A stretch of DNA of 64,000 bases from Aradus depressus (Eukaryota; Arthropoda; Insecta; Hemiptera; Aradidae), in assembly GCA_963662175.1 (NCBI GenBank), contig OY759214.1, positions 97,426,115 to 97,490,114 on the forward strand, given 5' to 3'. The translations under genes were made by a program, and so were the position numbers. The notes beneath the pieces were generated by a model. The model was given only the letters and a program-made list of their open reading frames with translations, made no database searches and was not told the origin of the DNA. Each line of letters opens with the position of its first letter. Positions within the stretch are counted from its first letter, which is position 1. Shown piece by piece: positions 18,181-30,182 of the stretch.

Positions 18181-18812
18181 TTAATATTGAAGATATAATC
18201 CATTCTGATCCACTGTAATTAGCCATCTTTCAGCCAGTTGCTCGATCCCACACTGGTACCATTCCTTGAGATGGCTGTCGAAAAACTCTTCCAATGCAAT
18301 TTCGACTTCTGCAAAGTTATTAAATGTGTTCCCTTGAAGAAAGTGAACCATGGACCAAAAGAAGTAATAATGTGACGGAGCGAGATCTGGACTATATGGT
18401 GGGTGTGGCAAAAGTTCGATCCCATGAAGCTCTTGTAACTTTTCCTTGTTCCGACGGGAAATGTGTGGCCGAGCGTTATCTTGCTGGAACAGAACTCCTT
18501 TACGGTTAACCAAAGCTGGGTAACGCTGTGAAAATTTCGCGTACATTCTTTCTAACTGTTTGCAGTTGAGTTCAGAGTTCATAGAACATTCATCTGAAAC
18601 AAACTCGTCACCTTCACCATGTCGTGTAGATGGCGACTAGCGGTGTCTTTCGACACTCCACACTCGCTGGCAAGTATGCTAGATTTGACTCTGCAGCTTG
18701 CTGTAGACCCTCATCAATACCCGTTGATGGTCGCCCTGAGTCCGTCTTTCCTTCCAATGACGTATCTCCACTGTTGAATTTTTCAAACCAACGACGCGTA
18801 AACATTAAATAG
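18181..18812 (-). pseudogene. mariner-family transposase, internally deleted
   Basis: The 133-codon frame 18181-18582 carries the C-terminal catalytic region: QQDNARPH with the second catalytic Asp (residue 35), PHPPYSPDLAPS, and GNTFNNFAEVEIALEEFF. The position of the third Asp (normally APSDYH) is His at residue 71, one residue further from the second Asp than the D34D spacing. Upstream (about 18614-18805) lies the HTH part (RWFEKFNSGDTSLEGK, SGRPS) and then an out-of-frame SRHLHDM segment. The middle, including the first catalytic Asp, is missing. Inactive relic. Clear TIRs were not found. Confidence 0.88.
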
Positions 18813-19464
18813 GATTAACGTATTTACAGTCCTTAGAATTCGTGCATTTGATAAAACGAACATTTTTTTTGATACACCTTACTATAACTGAAAAAAACCT
18901 ACGACATGAGAGGACATAAGGTTTAATATAAAATAAAATATTTAAACTATAAGACAATATGCTATATATACAGAAAGTTAATGTACCCAAACAAACCTAC
19001 AGTAAAACACTCAAACTATTTAGATAAAAATAAAAATATAAAAAAATTAAAAATACACCCACTTCATTCTCTATTTCGATTGAATGTTTCATGGCGCCTC
19101 CCCCCTCCCTAAATCCGACATATTCCTGGTACTTCTTCCTTCATTGCACATTGAAAGTTCAAAATTGTGAGTATGAAGTCTGGGGGGGAGAGATACTATT
19201 ATATATCGACTATCTACTTCTGTCAAATTATACCATTGATTAAAGAGTAAATTAATTAGAAGAATATAGGTACCTGGATGACGACAGAAAGTCGAACATA
19301 AACATGTTCCAAGTTCTCTAATGGTAGAGAATGACACTGATGCGGTCAACGAACCCAGTTCAGTGTCATAGGGGCGCTCGTAGGGTTCCGCGTCTCTCAC
19401 TAGAGCTGTATTTTAGAGGTTTTAAACTTATCGCATTTTTGATAGGTAGTTATGGTATTATTTC
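18813..19464. other. Intergenic, AT-rich
   Basis: No supported gene. A possible mariner TIR-like stretch (GGTGTATCAAAAAAAATG on the minus strand near 18875) could mark the old element end, but no partner end was located. Confidence 0.3.
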
Positions 19465-19785
19465 CTCAGGGGAAGTTATGTAATCGGTCCAAAATTCGAT
19501 GCGGAGTTTTCAACGGACTTTCATGTTTGATCATGTCATTTTTCCAACCTTTAAATTCCAAATATGAAAAAAAAATTCTGTGAACACGTTAACTCCTGAT
19601 AGAATGAATGTATCGACACGACATTTTTTTTATATGTGAATCCATAACTCTCTGGATGATACCTATTGCCTTTCAGCCAAATAGACCAAAGGATCCACCA
19701 GAGTAGAGCTACGAATGAGCGGTCTGGTAGTTGGCGATATGACCTCGTACTTAAAGCCCGGGCATGAGTCATAATAACTAACTAG
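19465..19785 (-). repeat. Family A fragment joined to a SINE tail fragment
   Basis: 19465-19690 is a reversed family A terminus (GGGGAAGTTATGTAATCGG, GAATGTATCGACACGA). 19690-19785 holds the SINE 3' body on the plus strand (GGTAGTTGGCGATATGACC, AAAGCCCGGGCATGAG). Nested or adjacent insertions. Confidence 0.6.
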
Positions 19786-20594
19786 CAGAGGGACATTGGA
19801 AGCTTAGTTTTTTCATTAGTTCGATTAATTCAACGATTTTTTTTTTTTTTGGTAAATTTAAATGCCAGTACATCATACTTAAGACCGATAAATACCATGA
19901 AAGTGCTTCTCTTTTCATTACAAAAAGGGGGATTCTACTTTATTGACAGTTGGAGGTTTTTGGGAACGATTTTTCACATCTATTGTATGGTGGTCAAAGT
20001 TACATACAAAATGGTCATTCTTTGAACGTAACCTGTCCCACGTGTCATCCTAATTCAAAGGGAGAAAGACTGACTTCTAGAAGAGCGACGAGCAAGTAGA
20101 AGAAGTTCTTGGACAAACAGAGAAGTGTCAGAGCGCCGAGTTACGACAATGGTCATAGAGAAGAGAATCGTGGAACAGTGGAGTCCCCAGGGGGGAGCCT
20201 TGCCAGTTACCTGCCTGTCTGTCTGGCAAAACCACATACACAAGTTCACACACCTCTAGAGAACACCCACCTTCCGACAGGTTTTTGTTGCAAAATTTGG
20301 ATAGTAATGCGTGCAGGGTACCATCATAATTTCAGGTATGTAGAAAATGCTGAATAAAACCTCCAAGGTGAGAATAGGCATTTATTGAACTCTTTGAAAT
20401 TTTGAAAATTTTAATTTCTTAACTACAGGACGGTACCCGGGGGGGAGGGGGGGGGGGCTACCCTGAGGCGTTACCTCCGGTCCCAGAAGCCAATGTGGCC
20501 TCGCATACGACGTCATTTTACACAAACGGCTCTTCGTTTACTGCATCAAGAGGTAAAGGTGTTAGCTTTCCGCAAAATATATCTGGAAATTATA
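19786..20594. other. Intergenic, no supported gene
   Basis: A 12-T run is at about 19839 and a G-rich run at 20440-20457. The segment 20050-20300 has balanced base composition and two overlapping antisense frames but no domain I recognise. Confidence 0.4.
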
Positions 20595-21400
20595 ATAAAA
20601 AAGTCGTCGGTGATTCACTGGTAATGAACATTTCCAGAACGAATTAATTAATTAACTTTTCGCTCCCCCTCCAAAACCAGTGGACCGTTTGGGCTAATAA
20701 TTATTCCATCAAGAGATCAGTAGGTTCGAGAGGAGATTTTCAGGGAAGTGGAATGCTAGCATGTTGGCAGAGTATTGCTGGTTTTTGGTACGAGAAACTT
20801 CTGTCTCAGGGTACAAAAGGAAAGCAAGCACCAAATGAAGGTACTTATCTTATTTATTTGTCATTATTTACATCTAAAATCTTTTCACTCTTCCAAATCA
20901 AATTCATGATCATCAAATAATCGAAAAGTGATAAAAATAGGTGGGGGGGGGGGGGGGGGGGGTGTAATCAATAGCTGACTTACACACTTATATTAAATTT
21001 TGTGTCGATACATTCATTGTTAATAATATTTTTGAGTTGAGCCCCCTTTCCCCGAAGGGAAAATAGTTAATAGTTCGATCGAAATCGAACAACTTAACAG
21101 ATATTGTCTTCATGGGATTTTGACTTTAAATACGAAATTTGATTTCGATACACTCAATACATCGGCAGTTATTGATGTTTTCGAGTTGACACCTCCTCAT
21201 GATTCCCCATTCCCTTCGCCCGATTCCGCTGAAAATTGATATCGTCCCTATGGGGTTTTTGAAATTACATATGAAATTTTGTGTCAATACATTCATTACA
21301 ACAGCAGTGTTTGTATTAAGCCCTTTAAGTTCTAGAATCAAATATGAAATTTCGTAGTGATACATTCATTCTACCAAGAATTCCAATTTTAGAATTATCT
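20595..21400 (+). repeat. Family A repeat copy
   Basis: The head (CGTCGGTGATTCACTGG to GGACCGTTTGGGCTAAT) is at 20598-20700. The reiterated units start at about 20990 and include three GATACATTCATT-type blocks. An unrelated stretch at 20710-20930 and a run of about 20 G (20943 onward) interrupt it. Confidence 0.65.
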
Positions 21401-22320
21401 GCAGACTTGTTTTATGTCTTCAGTATCCAGAGGGAAGAAATTATCTTGTAACCTACAGCACTTGCTTGATTATAGGATACTGGAATAACTATGGAACTGT
21501 GAATACGCTGATCAACTGAAAGAATTTTATTCTCTACCAGTTTTTTACTGGCGTTACAAATCATCAGGACCTATACCTTTTCTATACCTATGTTTCCTTG
21601 GAAATATACAATTTACAACGCAATTTACCAATAGTTACCAACAAGATATATTTGATGGTAGTGTCATTTCTCGCATACATTTAAGAGTTTTTCTTCTCTT
21701 CTACCATCATATCCTGTTTCTTGTTGGTTCTTATAGAACTATAAAAGGGGTTGGAACTCCAGGAGGTCGAACTAACGATCGACTATTAATGATTCCTCCC
21801 CCTTAGAAGGAATATAAATTGAAACATATTAATATTCCGAGTTGCCTCCCAGGTTGCGCTGTCAGCACGTGCCCTGTCATCGGCTCCAAAGCCAGCCAGC
21901 ATCCCAAGCCCGGCCAGGACTTACCCTGGTCTTCGTTCCACTTCTTACACAACTCATTCCCTTTCATCTTTCATCTTCAACAACATCCGCCCGCCTCCTT
22001 ATCTCCATTCTTGGTCTTTCAAATGTAAAATATATGTCATAAATGAGAGTTAAATCCTCATAAAGACCTCTTTCGAAACGGAAACAGAACAAGACATTGC
22101 TGATGTTCCTGTCAGTTTTCATAACCATCTTCAACCTTAGTACCCTAAAATGTCTTCACTCTTTAATTATGAAGAAGAGTTTTCTTCTCTTATAAAAACA
22201 ACTTTACTCATGGTTTTAGCAATTTAATATTTGTAATATTCCTAGAGAATATTCCTATGAGATTTATTAAGTATAGAAGAAACTGTCAGTTTCCCATAAC
22301 CCAAAAAGTCCAAGAAGTGA
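21401..22320. other. Intergenic, no supported gene
   Basis: I see no gene, RNA or repeat boundary. The 21819-22042 part is C-rich and unlike its surroundings; its overlapping 69- and 66-codon frames have no recognisable domain. Confidence 0.35.
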
Positions 22321-22321
22321 G

Positions 22322-23345
22322 AAAAAAGTCGTCGGTGAATCACGGGCAATCCACATCCCCAGAACGAATTAATCAATGAACTATTCACTCCTTCTCCAAA
22401 ACCAGTCGACAGTTTGCTCTAATATTCAACAATTGGCTTACGTAGGGGCTCCTACATCCACATTCTAAATTTCGTGTCGATAAATTCATTGCATCGGCAG
22501 TTATTAGTTATTTTGAGTTGAGCCTCCTCTGATCCCACCTCCTGAGGTTTTGAATTCACATATGAAATTTTGTGTCGATAAATTTACATTACTACAAAAA
22601 CAGTTATTAAATTCTTGACTTAAGCCTCTCCTTCTCAGAGGCAGTGACAGTGATTAGTCATAAATGAATGCCACTCAGTGCCTAGGGAGTGTCACCACTG
22701 GGTGATTTCTCCCCTCTTGACATTGCCATTTTTTCTCCCTCAGCACATTTGCTTGTTGTATATATTCTTTATACAGTTTTAAATATCTGTTTGTAAATAA
22801 GAAATTCGTCGTGAATCACCGACAATGTACTTCCATCCTCGCATCAATCGATAAACTTTATGCCTCCCTTCAAAAAACAGTTTGTGAAATGTGTCGATAT
22901 GGCAGTTGTTAGGGTTTTTGAATTGAGCCTCCTCCCTTGAACCCCTCCTTTCCTTCAGCCGATAATGCTGAAATTTGAAAGGTTTTGTCCAAATTGGGTT
23001 TTGACTTAAAATATGAAATTTCATATCGATACATCCATTATATAGGGTGTTTATAGGATTTTTATGTTGAGTCCCCCCCCCCCCCCCTCTCTCTCTCTCT
23101 CTGAACTCTCCTCTTCCCTTCTACCGATTCCACTGAATATTAATGTGTCATCCTTATGGCGTTCTGAATTCACATATGAAATTTCCTGTCGATATATTCA
23201 TTCTATCGGGAGTTATCGTGTTGACACACACAGACAGATTATTTTTTCATATTCGGAATCTGGAGGTCGGAAACATGAAATTCTGTTGAAAATTCGGCAT
23301 CGAATTTTTGACTTATTACATAACTTCCCCTATACATCGGGGGAA
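22322..23345 (+). repeat. Two family A copies in tandem orientation
   Basis: Heads occur near 22328 (GTCGTCGGTGAATCACGG) and 22805. The second ends at CATAACTTCCCCTATAC near 23335. A C run followed by CT repeats at 23072-23101 lies inside a reiterated unit. Non-coding. Confidence 0.7.
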
Positions 23346-23581
23346 ATAAAATAATTTTACTATCAGGAAACAAAAACGTGAAACACGAGTTTTCTCTCTC
23401 TCTCTTTCTCTCTTTATTCCAATACAAATTGTGATATTTTGGTATCATAGTGTGCAATATACTATGCAGACATTTCAGTACAACGACCTACGTTTTGTAA
23501 TAATCGTCAACTACAGCCAACCATCGCGATCTGGAAGTCTCCATGACCCATGACCGACCACATCTAGATGTTCATCTACAC

Positions 23582-24294
23582 CAGTGATTCTCAACCTGTG
23601 GTCCGCGGGAGGTTTTCATGTGGTCCGCGGGAGGTTTTCATGTGGTCCGCGGGAGGTTTTCATGTGGTCCGCTAAATATATCAGCCTTTCGGCATAATAA
23701 TAAAAAAAACTAAAAAATAAAAGTCTAAAAAAATAAAGCATTGGGATTTGTCTTATAAACAACGGGAACAAGAACAATTGATTGAGATTGCATCGGATCC
23801 TCATCTGCAATTAATAAAATCTCAGTGTGAAAATATTGCAGACTTTTGGGTCCGGTTGCTTGATGAAAGTCCACTACTCAGTAAAAGGGCATTAAAACTT
23901 CTCCCTTTTCATTGCACATATCTTTGTGAAACAGCGTTTTCAACATTTACTGTCATCAAGAATAAACATCGCAACCGATTATAAAATTTGAATGCTCCAT
24001 TGAGATTGGCTTTGACTTCTTGGCAGCCAAATATTGAAAAACTTTCAAACGAAATGCAAGATCAAGGGAGTCATTAAGGTAAAATTTGTGTAAATATAAC
24101 AATAATTAAAGAAATAATTATAATATAGTGAGTAAATAATAAATGTTTCAAGGTTAATGCTCATTTCTTGGATCTTTTTGCCATATTTTGCTCTTTTGGG
24201 TTTTTTGCACTTTGACTGACTTCCATGACTGGTCCGCCATTGATCAGGTAAGGAATCTAGTGGTCCGTGGGTATGAAAAGGTTGAGAACCACTG
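23582..24294 (+). mobile_element. hAT-superfamily element with TIRs and 8-bp TSD
   Basis: The left end is CAGTGATTCTCAACCTGTGG and the right end is the inverse of CAGTGGTTCTCAACCTTTTC. The flanking octamers ATCTACAC (23574-23581) and ATCTAAAT (24295-24302) match at six of eight positions, fitting an aged 8-bp hAT target duplication. Inside are a 22-bp tandem repeat (GTGGTCCGCGGGAGG, about four copies, 23600-23672) and a decayed transposase tail. At 713 bp it is too short to be autonomous. Confidence 0.88.
23748..24077 (+). pseudogene. hAT transposase C-terminus (ZBED/SCAND3-like), decayed
   Basis: In one frame: FWVRLLDESPLLSKRALKLL, PFHCTYLCETAFSTFTVIKN, KHRNRL, then a TAA stop at 23982-23984, then continuation in the same frame (APLRLALTSWQPNIEKL) to a second stop at 24077. 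The CETAFS...KNKHR region is the hallmark of the hAT dimerisation/C-terminal domain. No ATG precedes it; the first usable codon is TTG. A remnant carried inside the non-autonomous element. Confidence 0.85.
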
Positions 24295-24302
24295 ATCTAA
24301 AT

Positions 24303-25685
24303 GATCCACTTCTAAATATATATATATATATCATGTTTTCTGGGGGATAGCAATGATCAAAGAGGTTTAAGTGCTCGGAAACGAATGAATTAATTGTGTT
24401 GCCTTGGACATCGAAGATCAATTGACTAATTTTTTATATCAATGCGCTTCTAATCGACCATATGACTTAATATCAATGCGCTTCTAATCGACCATATGGA
24501 AAAAAGTAGTAGAAATCCAGTAGTCAAGTAAACCATCACTCATTTCCAAATGAAAAGAGGATAAATGGTTTTACCTAGATGAGGAAAGATAGAAAGATTT
24601 TTTTTTTTTTAGTGAGAAACAGGCCGTTATGGTCAGAAGATAGGGGAGAGGGATACTAAGCTATCTGGCAGCTATCTCTAATCCTCGTAACGGTAAAACT
24701 GCGCTGAGAGACGTACAAAAAGCGTCGTTGGTAGGGGAGAGTCTGAGTAGGGGAGGGAATGAAAGGGGGCCCCCGAGGGGAGGACAATGGTAAGGGGTGG
24801 GTAGGGGAGGGGAGGGGGTGCACGCGACCCCACCGCCAACCTTCCCAAACCTACCTACGGACAGCATTCCTTCACTCACCAATCCTCAACCCAAAATCAG
24901 CGCCAGACTCACTCATAACGTACCTGTCTGCCACTTCATTGTTTTGCCAGTATAATGCAATTAGGGAAGATATTGAAATTAAATTTATAAAATATACGTT
25001 ATGTAGCCATTCTTATACCAACCACGTTTTTTTTTCTTCTTAATTTCTACGATTATTCATAAAAACTACCAATAATAAAAAATATTTTATAATTTAAACA
25101 TTATTTTGAAAAATATCCTATGGGAATTTACTTTTTATTGTTTATGGCGCTATAACGTTTTTCATATTGATCCTATCAGAAATTTAAGGATTTATGAACG
25201 ATTGATAATTTAATAAGGAACATTTTTATTCAGATCCGATTTTTCGATAGGACTAACCATTTTCGGGTAAATCAAGAAAATGTATAAAAATATGTGTTTC
25301 GGATGTATCTCGAAAACTGGACGACCTACGAAAAAACGTATTTCATATAAAATATGTATTTCAGTTTTATCTACAATTACCTGTAATGATTTTTGATTAG
25401 GACATAAACATAAGCGGCATCATGTGAAATGTACTAGACTCAGAGAATAATGGTCTCAATTTTCGTCAGATTTCAGTCAAAATCAGATCTAACTTAGCAA
25501 GTGTAGAACGCTCAGATCTTTACATAGATATACACACACATACACACACACGCAGGCAGAAATCATCGCGAAAATGGTGAAAACGTATTCAGGGGACCTT
25601 GAAATGTGAGAATCCGTTGAAACCTCGATCTCGGATTTTTGCAAGATTACAAAACTTCGTTGTACTCTGTTGTAGCTATATATGA
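24303..25685. other. Intergenic, no supported gene
   Basis: Contains a 35-bp direct duplication at 24437-24505 (AATGCGCTTCTAATCGACC twice), a G-rich stretch at 24640-24830, and AT-rich sequence with a short CA-rich microsatellite near 25530. The overlapping sense and antisense frames at 24660-25043 look like composition artefacts. Confidence 0.4.
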
Positions 25686-25885
25686 AACTAAAATGGCGTC
25701 AGTGAATCACCAGCTATGTACTTTCCACCAACAATTATCAATTAGGTTTTTACTTTCCGCCATTTGAGCTAATAGTAATTGTTGACCTAATAAGGGCTTC
25801 ACAACCCTCATACTAAATGTTATGTTGATACATTCATTACAAACACCTTTGAGTAAGCCGTCCTTCGGATGAGACGAAAGGGTCT
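25686..25885 (+). repeat. Family A head followed by SINE core fragment
   Basis: GCGTCAGTGAATCACCAG and the CATTACAAACACC-type block mark family A. GTAAGCCGTCCTTCGGATGAGACG at 25855-25878 is the SINE core. Both are fragments. Confidence 0.55.
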
Positions 25886-26425
25886 AATAATGCGAGGGTA
25901 TGATTTGACGAAGAGGGTCAGTATCTGTCAGAGTGTTGTCAGCTAGAAGTAGAGCGGGGTGTAAGGAGCAGCTCCCCTCAACAACACCTAATTTATATTT
26001 GGAAGGAGGGTGCGTTCGTACAGGTTGATAAAGCGACCTTGCCATGAGAACACCATATAACCCTATTCAGCCATATCAGTTCGAGATAAAAGAGTCAATA
26101 CCCCGGATCAGCTTAACCCTTTGTCGATCCGTCGTTGAGCGAACATTTGAAAGTTATATGCCCCGAACAGGCTGCTCTATTCCCTGAAATAAAGAAAATT
26201 CTCACTTGAGAAGAATACTTCCATAATCCAACGTATAAGGCTTATTGTCTTTGTCCGAATAGATTTCTGCGATCTGTGTAGATATCGTGGAAAGGTAATA
26301 AAATTAATAAAAGTCGTAATAAAATACATCAATTACGTTTTCGCTCTCCCTTCAAAGCCAGTCCACCGTTTGGGCTAAAACTTAATATTTGATTAAAATA
26401 GTGGCTTAATATTTGGCTAGAATAG
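25886..26425. other. Intergenic, no supported gene
   Basis: No recognisable domain or RNA. A short family A head fragment (AGTCCACCGTTTGGGCTAAA) lies near 26359. Confidence 0.35.
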
Positions 26426-26427
26426 TG

Positions 26428-27176
26428 GAGGCGTTCCTAGCGCTCGATGAAGCAGCAAAACGAATGGGACTATTGGTGAATTCTTCGAAAACAAAGTATA
26501 TGGTCACGGTCAAGAGGTAAGACCTAATGAAGAAGTTTATATTGGCCCATACTTCTTCGGAAAAGTGAATGAGTTCACTTACCTAGGATGACAAGTTAAT
26601 GTGGACAATAACCTCTCAAAAAAAATAAGAAGGAGGATCACCAAGTCCAACGGCTGTTTCTTTGGACTCCTGCATCACCTCAGAAGTAGCTTGCTTTCTA
26701 GGGCAACAAAGCTGGAACTCTACAAAACCTTGATTCGACCAGTGTCAACTTACGGTTCTGAAACATGGACAATAACAAAGACCGACGAACAAGCACTCCT
26801 GATACACGAAAGGAAGATCCTACGTTGCATATATAGAAGTGTCTACGACGGACAGGACTGGAGGAGAAGAAAGAATCAGGAGCTATACGCTTTGTCGCAA
26901 GAACCGGACATAGTAAGGTTTGTAAGACTAACATGGGCAGGACATTTGGCAAGGATGGGAGACCATGATGTGCCAAAGATGACACTACTGGAGGAAATGT
27001 ACGGGAGAAGACGTGTTGGGAGGCCGAAGCTACGTTGGAAGGATGGTGTTGCGCATGATGCGAGGTTCCTACTCGGAGTCAGCTGGACAGGACCGAGACG
27101 ATTGGCGAAGGCAGATCCAGGAAGCCTTGACTCAGAAATGAGTTGTTGCGCCGATGATGATGATGGTGATGATTAG
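26428..27176 (+). pseudogene. LINE reverse transcriptase, C-terminal fragment
   Basis: 26428-26519 reads ALDEAAKRMGLLVNSSKTKY, the RT motif 7 region, then a stop and frame change. 26601-27176 continues with FFGLLHHLRSSLLSR, KTLIRPVSTYGSETWT, ERKILRCIY, LTWAGHLARM and VGRPKLRWKDGV. This C-terminal order is typical of the non-LTR elements often mis-annotated as host genes in insects. No EN domain or upstream RT is attached. The acidic tail (DDDDGDD) comes from a GAT repeat. Inactive. Confidence 0.9.
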
Positions 27177-27236
27177 TGGCTTCACCGACGACTTTTTTAT
27201 TTTTATTTGCGGAATTGATGTCATAAGCCGAAACTG

Positions 27237-27437
27237 GTACACTTTATGTAGTACACTTTATGTAGTACACTTTATGTAGTACACTTTATGTAGTACACTT
27301 TATGTAGTACACTTTATGTAGTACACTTTATGTAGTACACTTTATGTAGTACACTTTATGTAGTACACTTTATGTAGTACACTTTATGTAGTACACTTTA
27401 TGTAGTACACTTTATGTAGTACACTTTATGTAGTATA
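27237..27437. repeat. 14-bp satellite, about 14 copies
   Basis: The perfect unit GTACACTTTATGTA is repeated head to tail, directly downstream of the LINE tail. The very high copy identity suggests recent expansion or contraction by slippage or unequal exchange. Confidence 0.97.
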
Positions 27438-28095
27438 CATTTTTGTGGAATTAGACAATATAAAAGTTAAACAAGATTTTTGTTTTTATTTACCATTTTT
27501 CTTTCCAATACAATTTTTTCCTTTAAAAACCATTGAATTTTTATTAAGGTTTATTTATTCCCATAACCATCTAAGGATTTAAATAAGAGAGATCAAGCAA
27601 TAGTTATAAAACAGATTTTTCTCTAAGAAGGATTACAAAAAGTTTCAATTTCATCATACAACAGACAGATTAGCAAGAAACCACGAATAGTATCAATTCC
27701 ATAACCTTTTCAAAACAATTTATGAAATACTGTCAGTTTCAGACTCTGTTGCGGAGTCTCTCTGATGGTGCAGCACATCTTGCAGAAGTGCTCCTTACAT
27801 CGGGAGCTGCTAGGCATCACGGGAATACCGGCCACTCTAGCCGGGCACGTTAACTTGAAGAATGGCGAATATTTAAAATGAAAAGAGACTAGGTTATAAG
27901 ATTTCTTTTTGTAAATTATTTGATTTTTTTAAATGTTTAAATCTCTGAGTTTTTAATTTTATAATGTAGGTTTAAGAAAATAAACCCAAATATTTGTTCT
28001 CTAAATTCTATGCTATTCATTTTCCCTGTTAACCCAGTAAGATAGTTTAAAAACCTTTGGATTAGATTTAACGCTTTTGAAAATTTAGAAAAACA
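27438..28095. other. Intergenic, AT-rich
   Basis: No supported gene. A GC-richer island at 27745-27850 (GGTGCAGCACATCTTGCAG) has no recognisable product. Confidence 0.35.
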
Positions 28096-28099
28096 AAAT

Positions 28100-28335
28100 G
28101 GCATCTCTTTAGAAATCCAAATGAAAAGTTTTTTAACTGAAATAAAAAAAAAAATACATGCACTTTCTTCAAAATTGCACGTCTCGAACTTTTGATATTT
28201 TTTTAGAGCCCTTTTTGGAAATTACTATAGAAATCAAAATTTAGTAAAAGACCAGAGATATAATTTCTACAGGAAATGTGGTAACTTTTATTTGTTTTTA
28301 AAAATTATTATTAATTTTATTAATTAAATTATTAT
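28100..28335 (+). repeat. Family B interspersed repeat
   Basis: The order ATGGCATCTCTTTAG, TTAACTGAAAT, GCACTTTCTTCAAAATTG, GAAATTACTATAGAAATCAA and ATTTCTACAGGAAATGTGGT is shared in reverse with about 50225-50445, and in part with about 46085-46205. Non-coding; boundaries approximate. Confidence 0.7.
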
Positions 28336-29120
28336 TTATATTTTTATTTAACAAGTTAATTTCCTTTATCACAAGTATATTAAGTAGATGAGACAACGGC
28401 GCTTATGACCATGTTGTACTAGATTCAAAACCTAAACCTCTATTGTATACATTCTTATGTGTAACCTATTACCATGTTATGGATTAACGGAAATAAATAT
28501 TATTATAAGGCAGCCAAATGTCTCGTCAACTAATTAGTAAGGCGCATGAATGGATTAATGAAATTTCCTCTGTTCGTTGCTTATTTATACTTGTGTATGA
28601 TATATATTTGGAAAATGCATCTGCCGTTATCGTTCCATTTTTTTTTTCTCCTGTTTGAATTGTGTCACATATCAGCACTGCGGTTCCAGGTTGATGGACA
28701 CCCATTTTGAGGACACTATCCAAGTCTAACCACGACTTAGGATTATGTCCATTGCGTCACCCGCCAGGATTTACTGGGTCCTGCGCCTCTTTAAGGAAGA
28801 CCAGCTAAGCTCAAGAAACCCTTAAGGGTCCACTACCTGGCCTTTTTCAAAGCGATGTCCACCCTCTCTGATACTGATCAAATTATTAGCGGATCGACGA
28901 CTCCGTATGTGAATATTCAACTATTTTTTTTTTTACTTTGAGTTTTTTTTTATTTTTTTTTATACCTGTGATTTGCAACAAAGTCTGGAAACGAAGCAAC
29001 TACCTGGGTCGCCCTCACGACTCTACCTGTAAGGCTGATTCAACTCAGAGAAAAAAAAATTATTTCCCTGAGACCCCCCCCCAGCCAAGAAAGAATGAAC
29101 GCGACTAGGTAATTGTGTAG
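28336..29120. other. Intergenic, mixed relic sequence
   Basis: No intact gene. Around 28960-29100 poly-A/T and C runs interrupt sequence that may belong to the LINE fragment that follows, but I cannot support a product. Confidence 0.3.
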
Positions 29121-29225
29121 GGATTCTATGTCAGGGTCCTGTACCAGAACTGCAGGGGGCTCACCAACAGGAAACCTGAATTAGCAAACGAAAATATATT
29201 CATGAATAACGAATAAGTTGATATA
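29121..29225 (+). pseudogene. LINE endonuclease N-terminal fragment
   Basis: A short frame reads FYVRVLYQNCRGLTNRKPEL followed by ANENIF and then a stop. The Y/W-N-x-R-G-L-x-x-K motif is the usual start of the apurinic endonuclease domain of non-LTR elements. Only about 30 residues are convincing, and the downstream QE..L motif is not found. Confidence 0.45.
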
Positions 29226-29459
29226 CATAACATTGGAAGTGAATGTTTAATAATGTTTAGAAATTATAGTTTGACATGATGCATTTCAAATCTAACTGTT
29301 CGAATAATAATCAAATTAACGTTTCAAAGCTGACAGTATGCTGACATCTTTTTAATCCCGGGATTTCGGGATCCCGACTTTCTAAATTCCGGAATCGGAA
29401 GTTCCTGTGGTTGAGTCGCCCGTGGTTTTTGTCTTTCTGGACATAGGGCCGATTCTACT

Positions 29460-29774
29460 GTGGTAGTCGTAAATATTGTCCACATACAAGTACCTGACAT
29501 CGCACAGGCTCGGGAGTATTACTTAACTATGATTTTAAAAGATGAAATAAATAATTTGTATTACAAGAGAGACACACTAAGTCATTATTTGTATCAGATA
29601 CGAAGAAGGATTACTGCATGTTTACATCCAGCCGAGTGGGATTGTGTTGATTACATCATAAGAAGTAGGTTAGAACCCTTGTTTCAATGTAAACAAAACA
29701 AGCTTAATAAGAAACTCGACTCTTTATGTACACAAAAACAAATGTTTACGTTTGCCCGGAATGCTTTCCATTAA
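29460..29774 (+). pseudogene. Possible Penelope-like/LINE N-terminal fragment
   Basis: The 104-codon frame contains REYYLTMILKDEINNLYYKR, HPAEWDCVDYIIRS and CKQNKLNKKLDSL. This helical pattern (L..EI......L, a single conserved W, then K.KL.KKL..L) resembles the region before the RT of Penelope-like elements. No RT or GIY-YIG domain is attached. A tentative assignment. Confidence 0.35.
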
Positions 29775-29805
29775 ATTATTTAACTAACTATTATTTCCTA
29801 TAGTA

Positions 29806-30152
29806 TAGGTTAGGTTAAGTTAGGTTTTATGACTCATGCCCGGGCTTTAACTACGAGGTCATGTCGCCTACTACCGTCACTCTGGTGGACATAAGCCAGT
29901 CTCTACTATGGGAGTCCTAAATTTTGCCTACCCTAAATTTTTATTTACCTAGGGCAGGGGTCTTTAACGAGTACCTGACATCGTACTGGCTCGGGACCAT
30001 TGCTTTACGTGCAATCCAAAGGATGGCGTGCTTAAGTTTATTTTATCTCCCAGATAAAATAACATAAGGGCCTTGGTCGGGTTTCGAACCCACGTTCTTG
30101 AGTTCAGAAGACAAGCACACATACCATTGAGCTACCGACGCCCTCTCCTTTA
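29806..30152 (-). mobile_element. tRNA-headed SINE, near full length
   Basis: On the minus strand: GGCGTCGGTAGCTCAATGG head, B box GGGTTCGAAACCCG intact, core CACGCCATCCTTTGG, GTCCCGAGCCAGTACGATGT, CCACCAGAGTGACGG, AAAGCCCGGGCATGAG, ending in a tail related to CCTAA repeats (29806-29825). The best-preserved copy in the window for defining the consensus. It faces a second copy head to head. Confidence 0.85.
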
Positions 30153-30182
30153 GTATATATTTCGTTTGTATATAGGTAGGGC

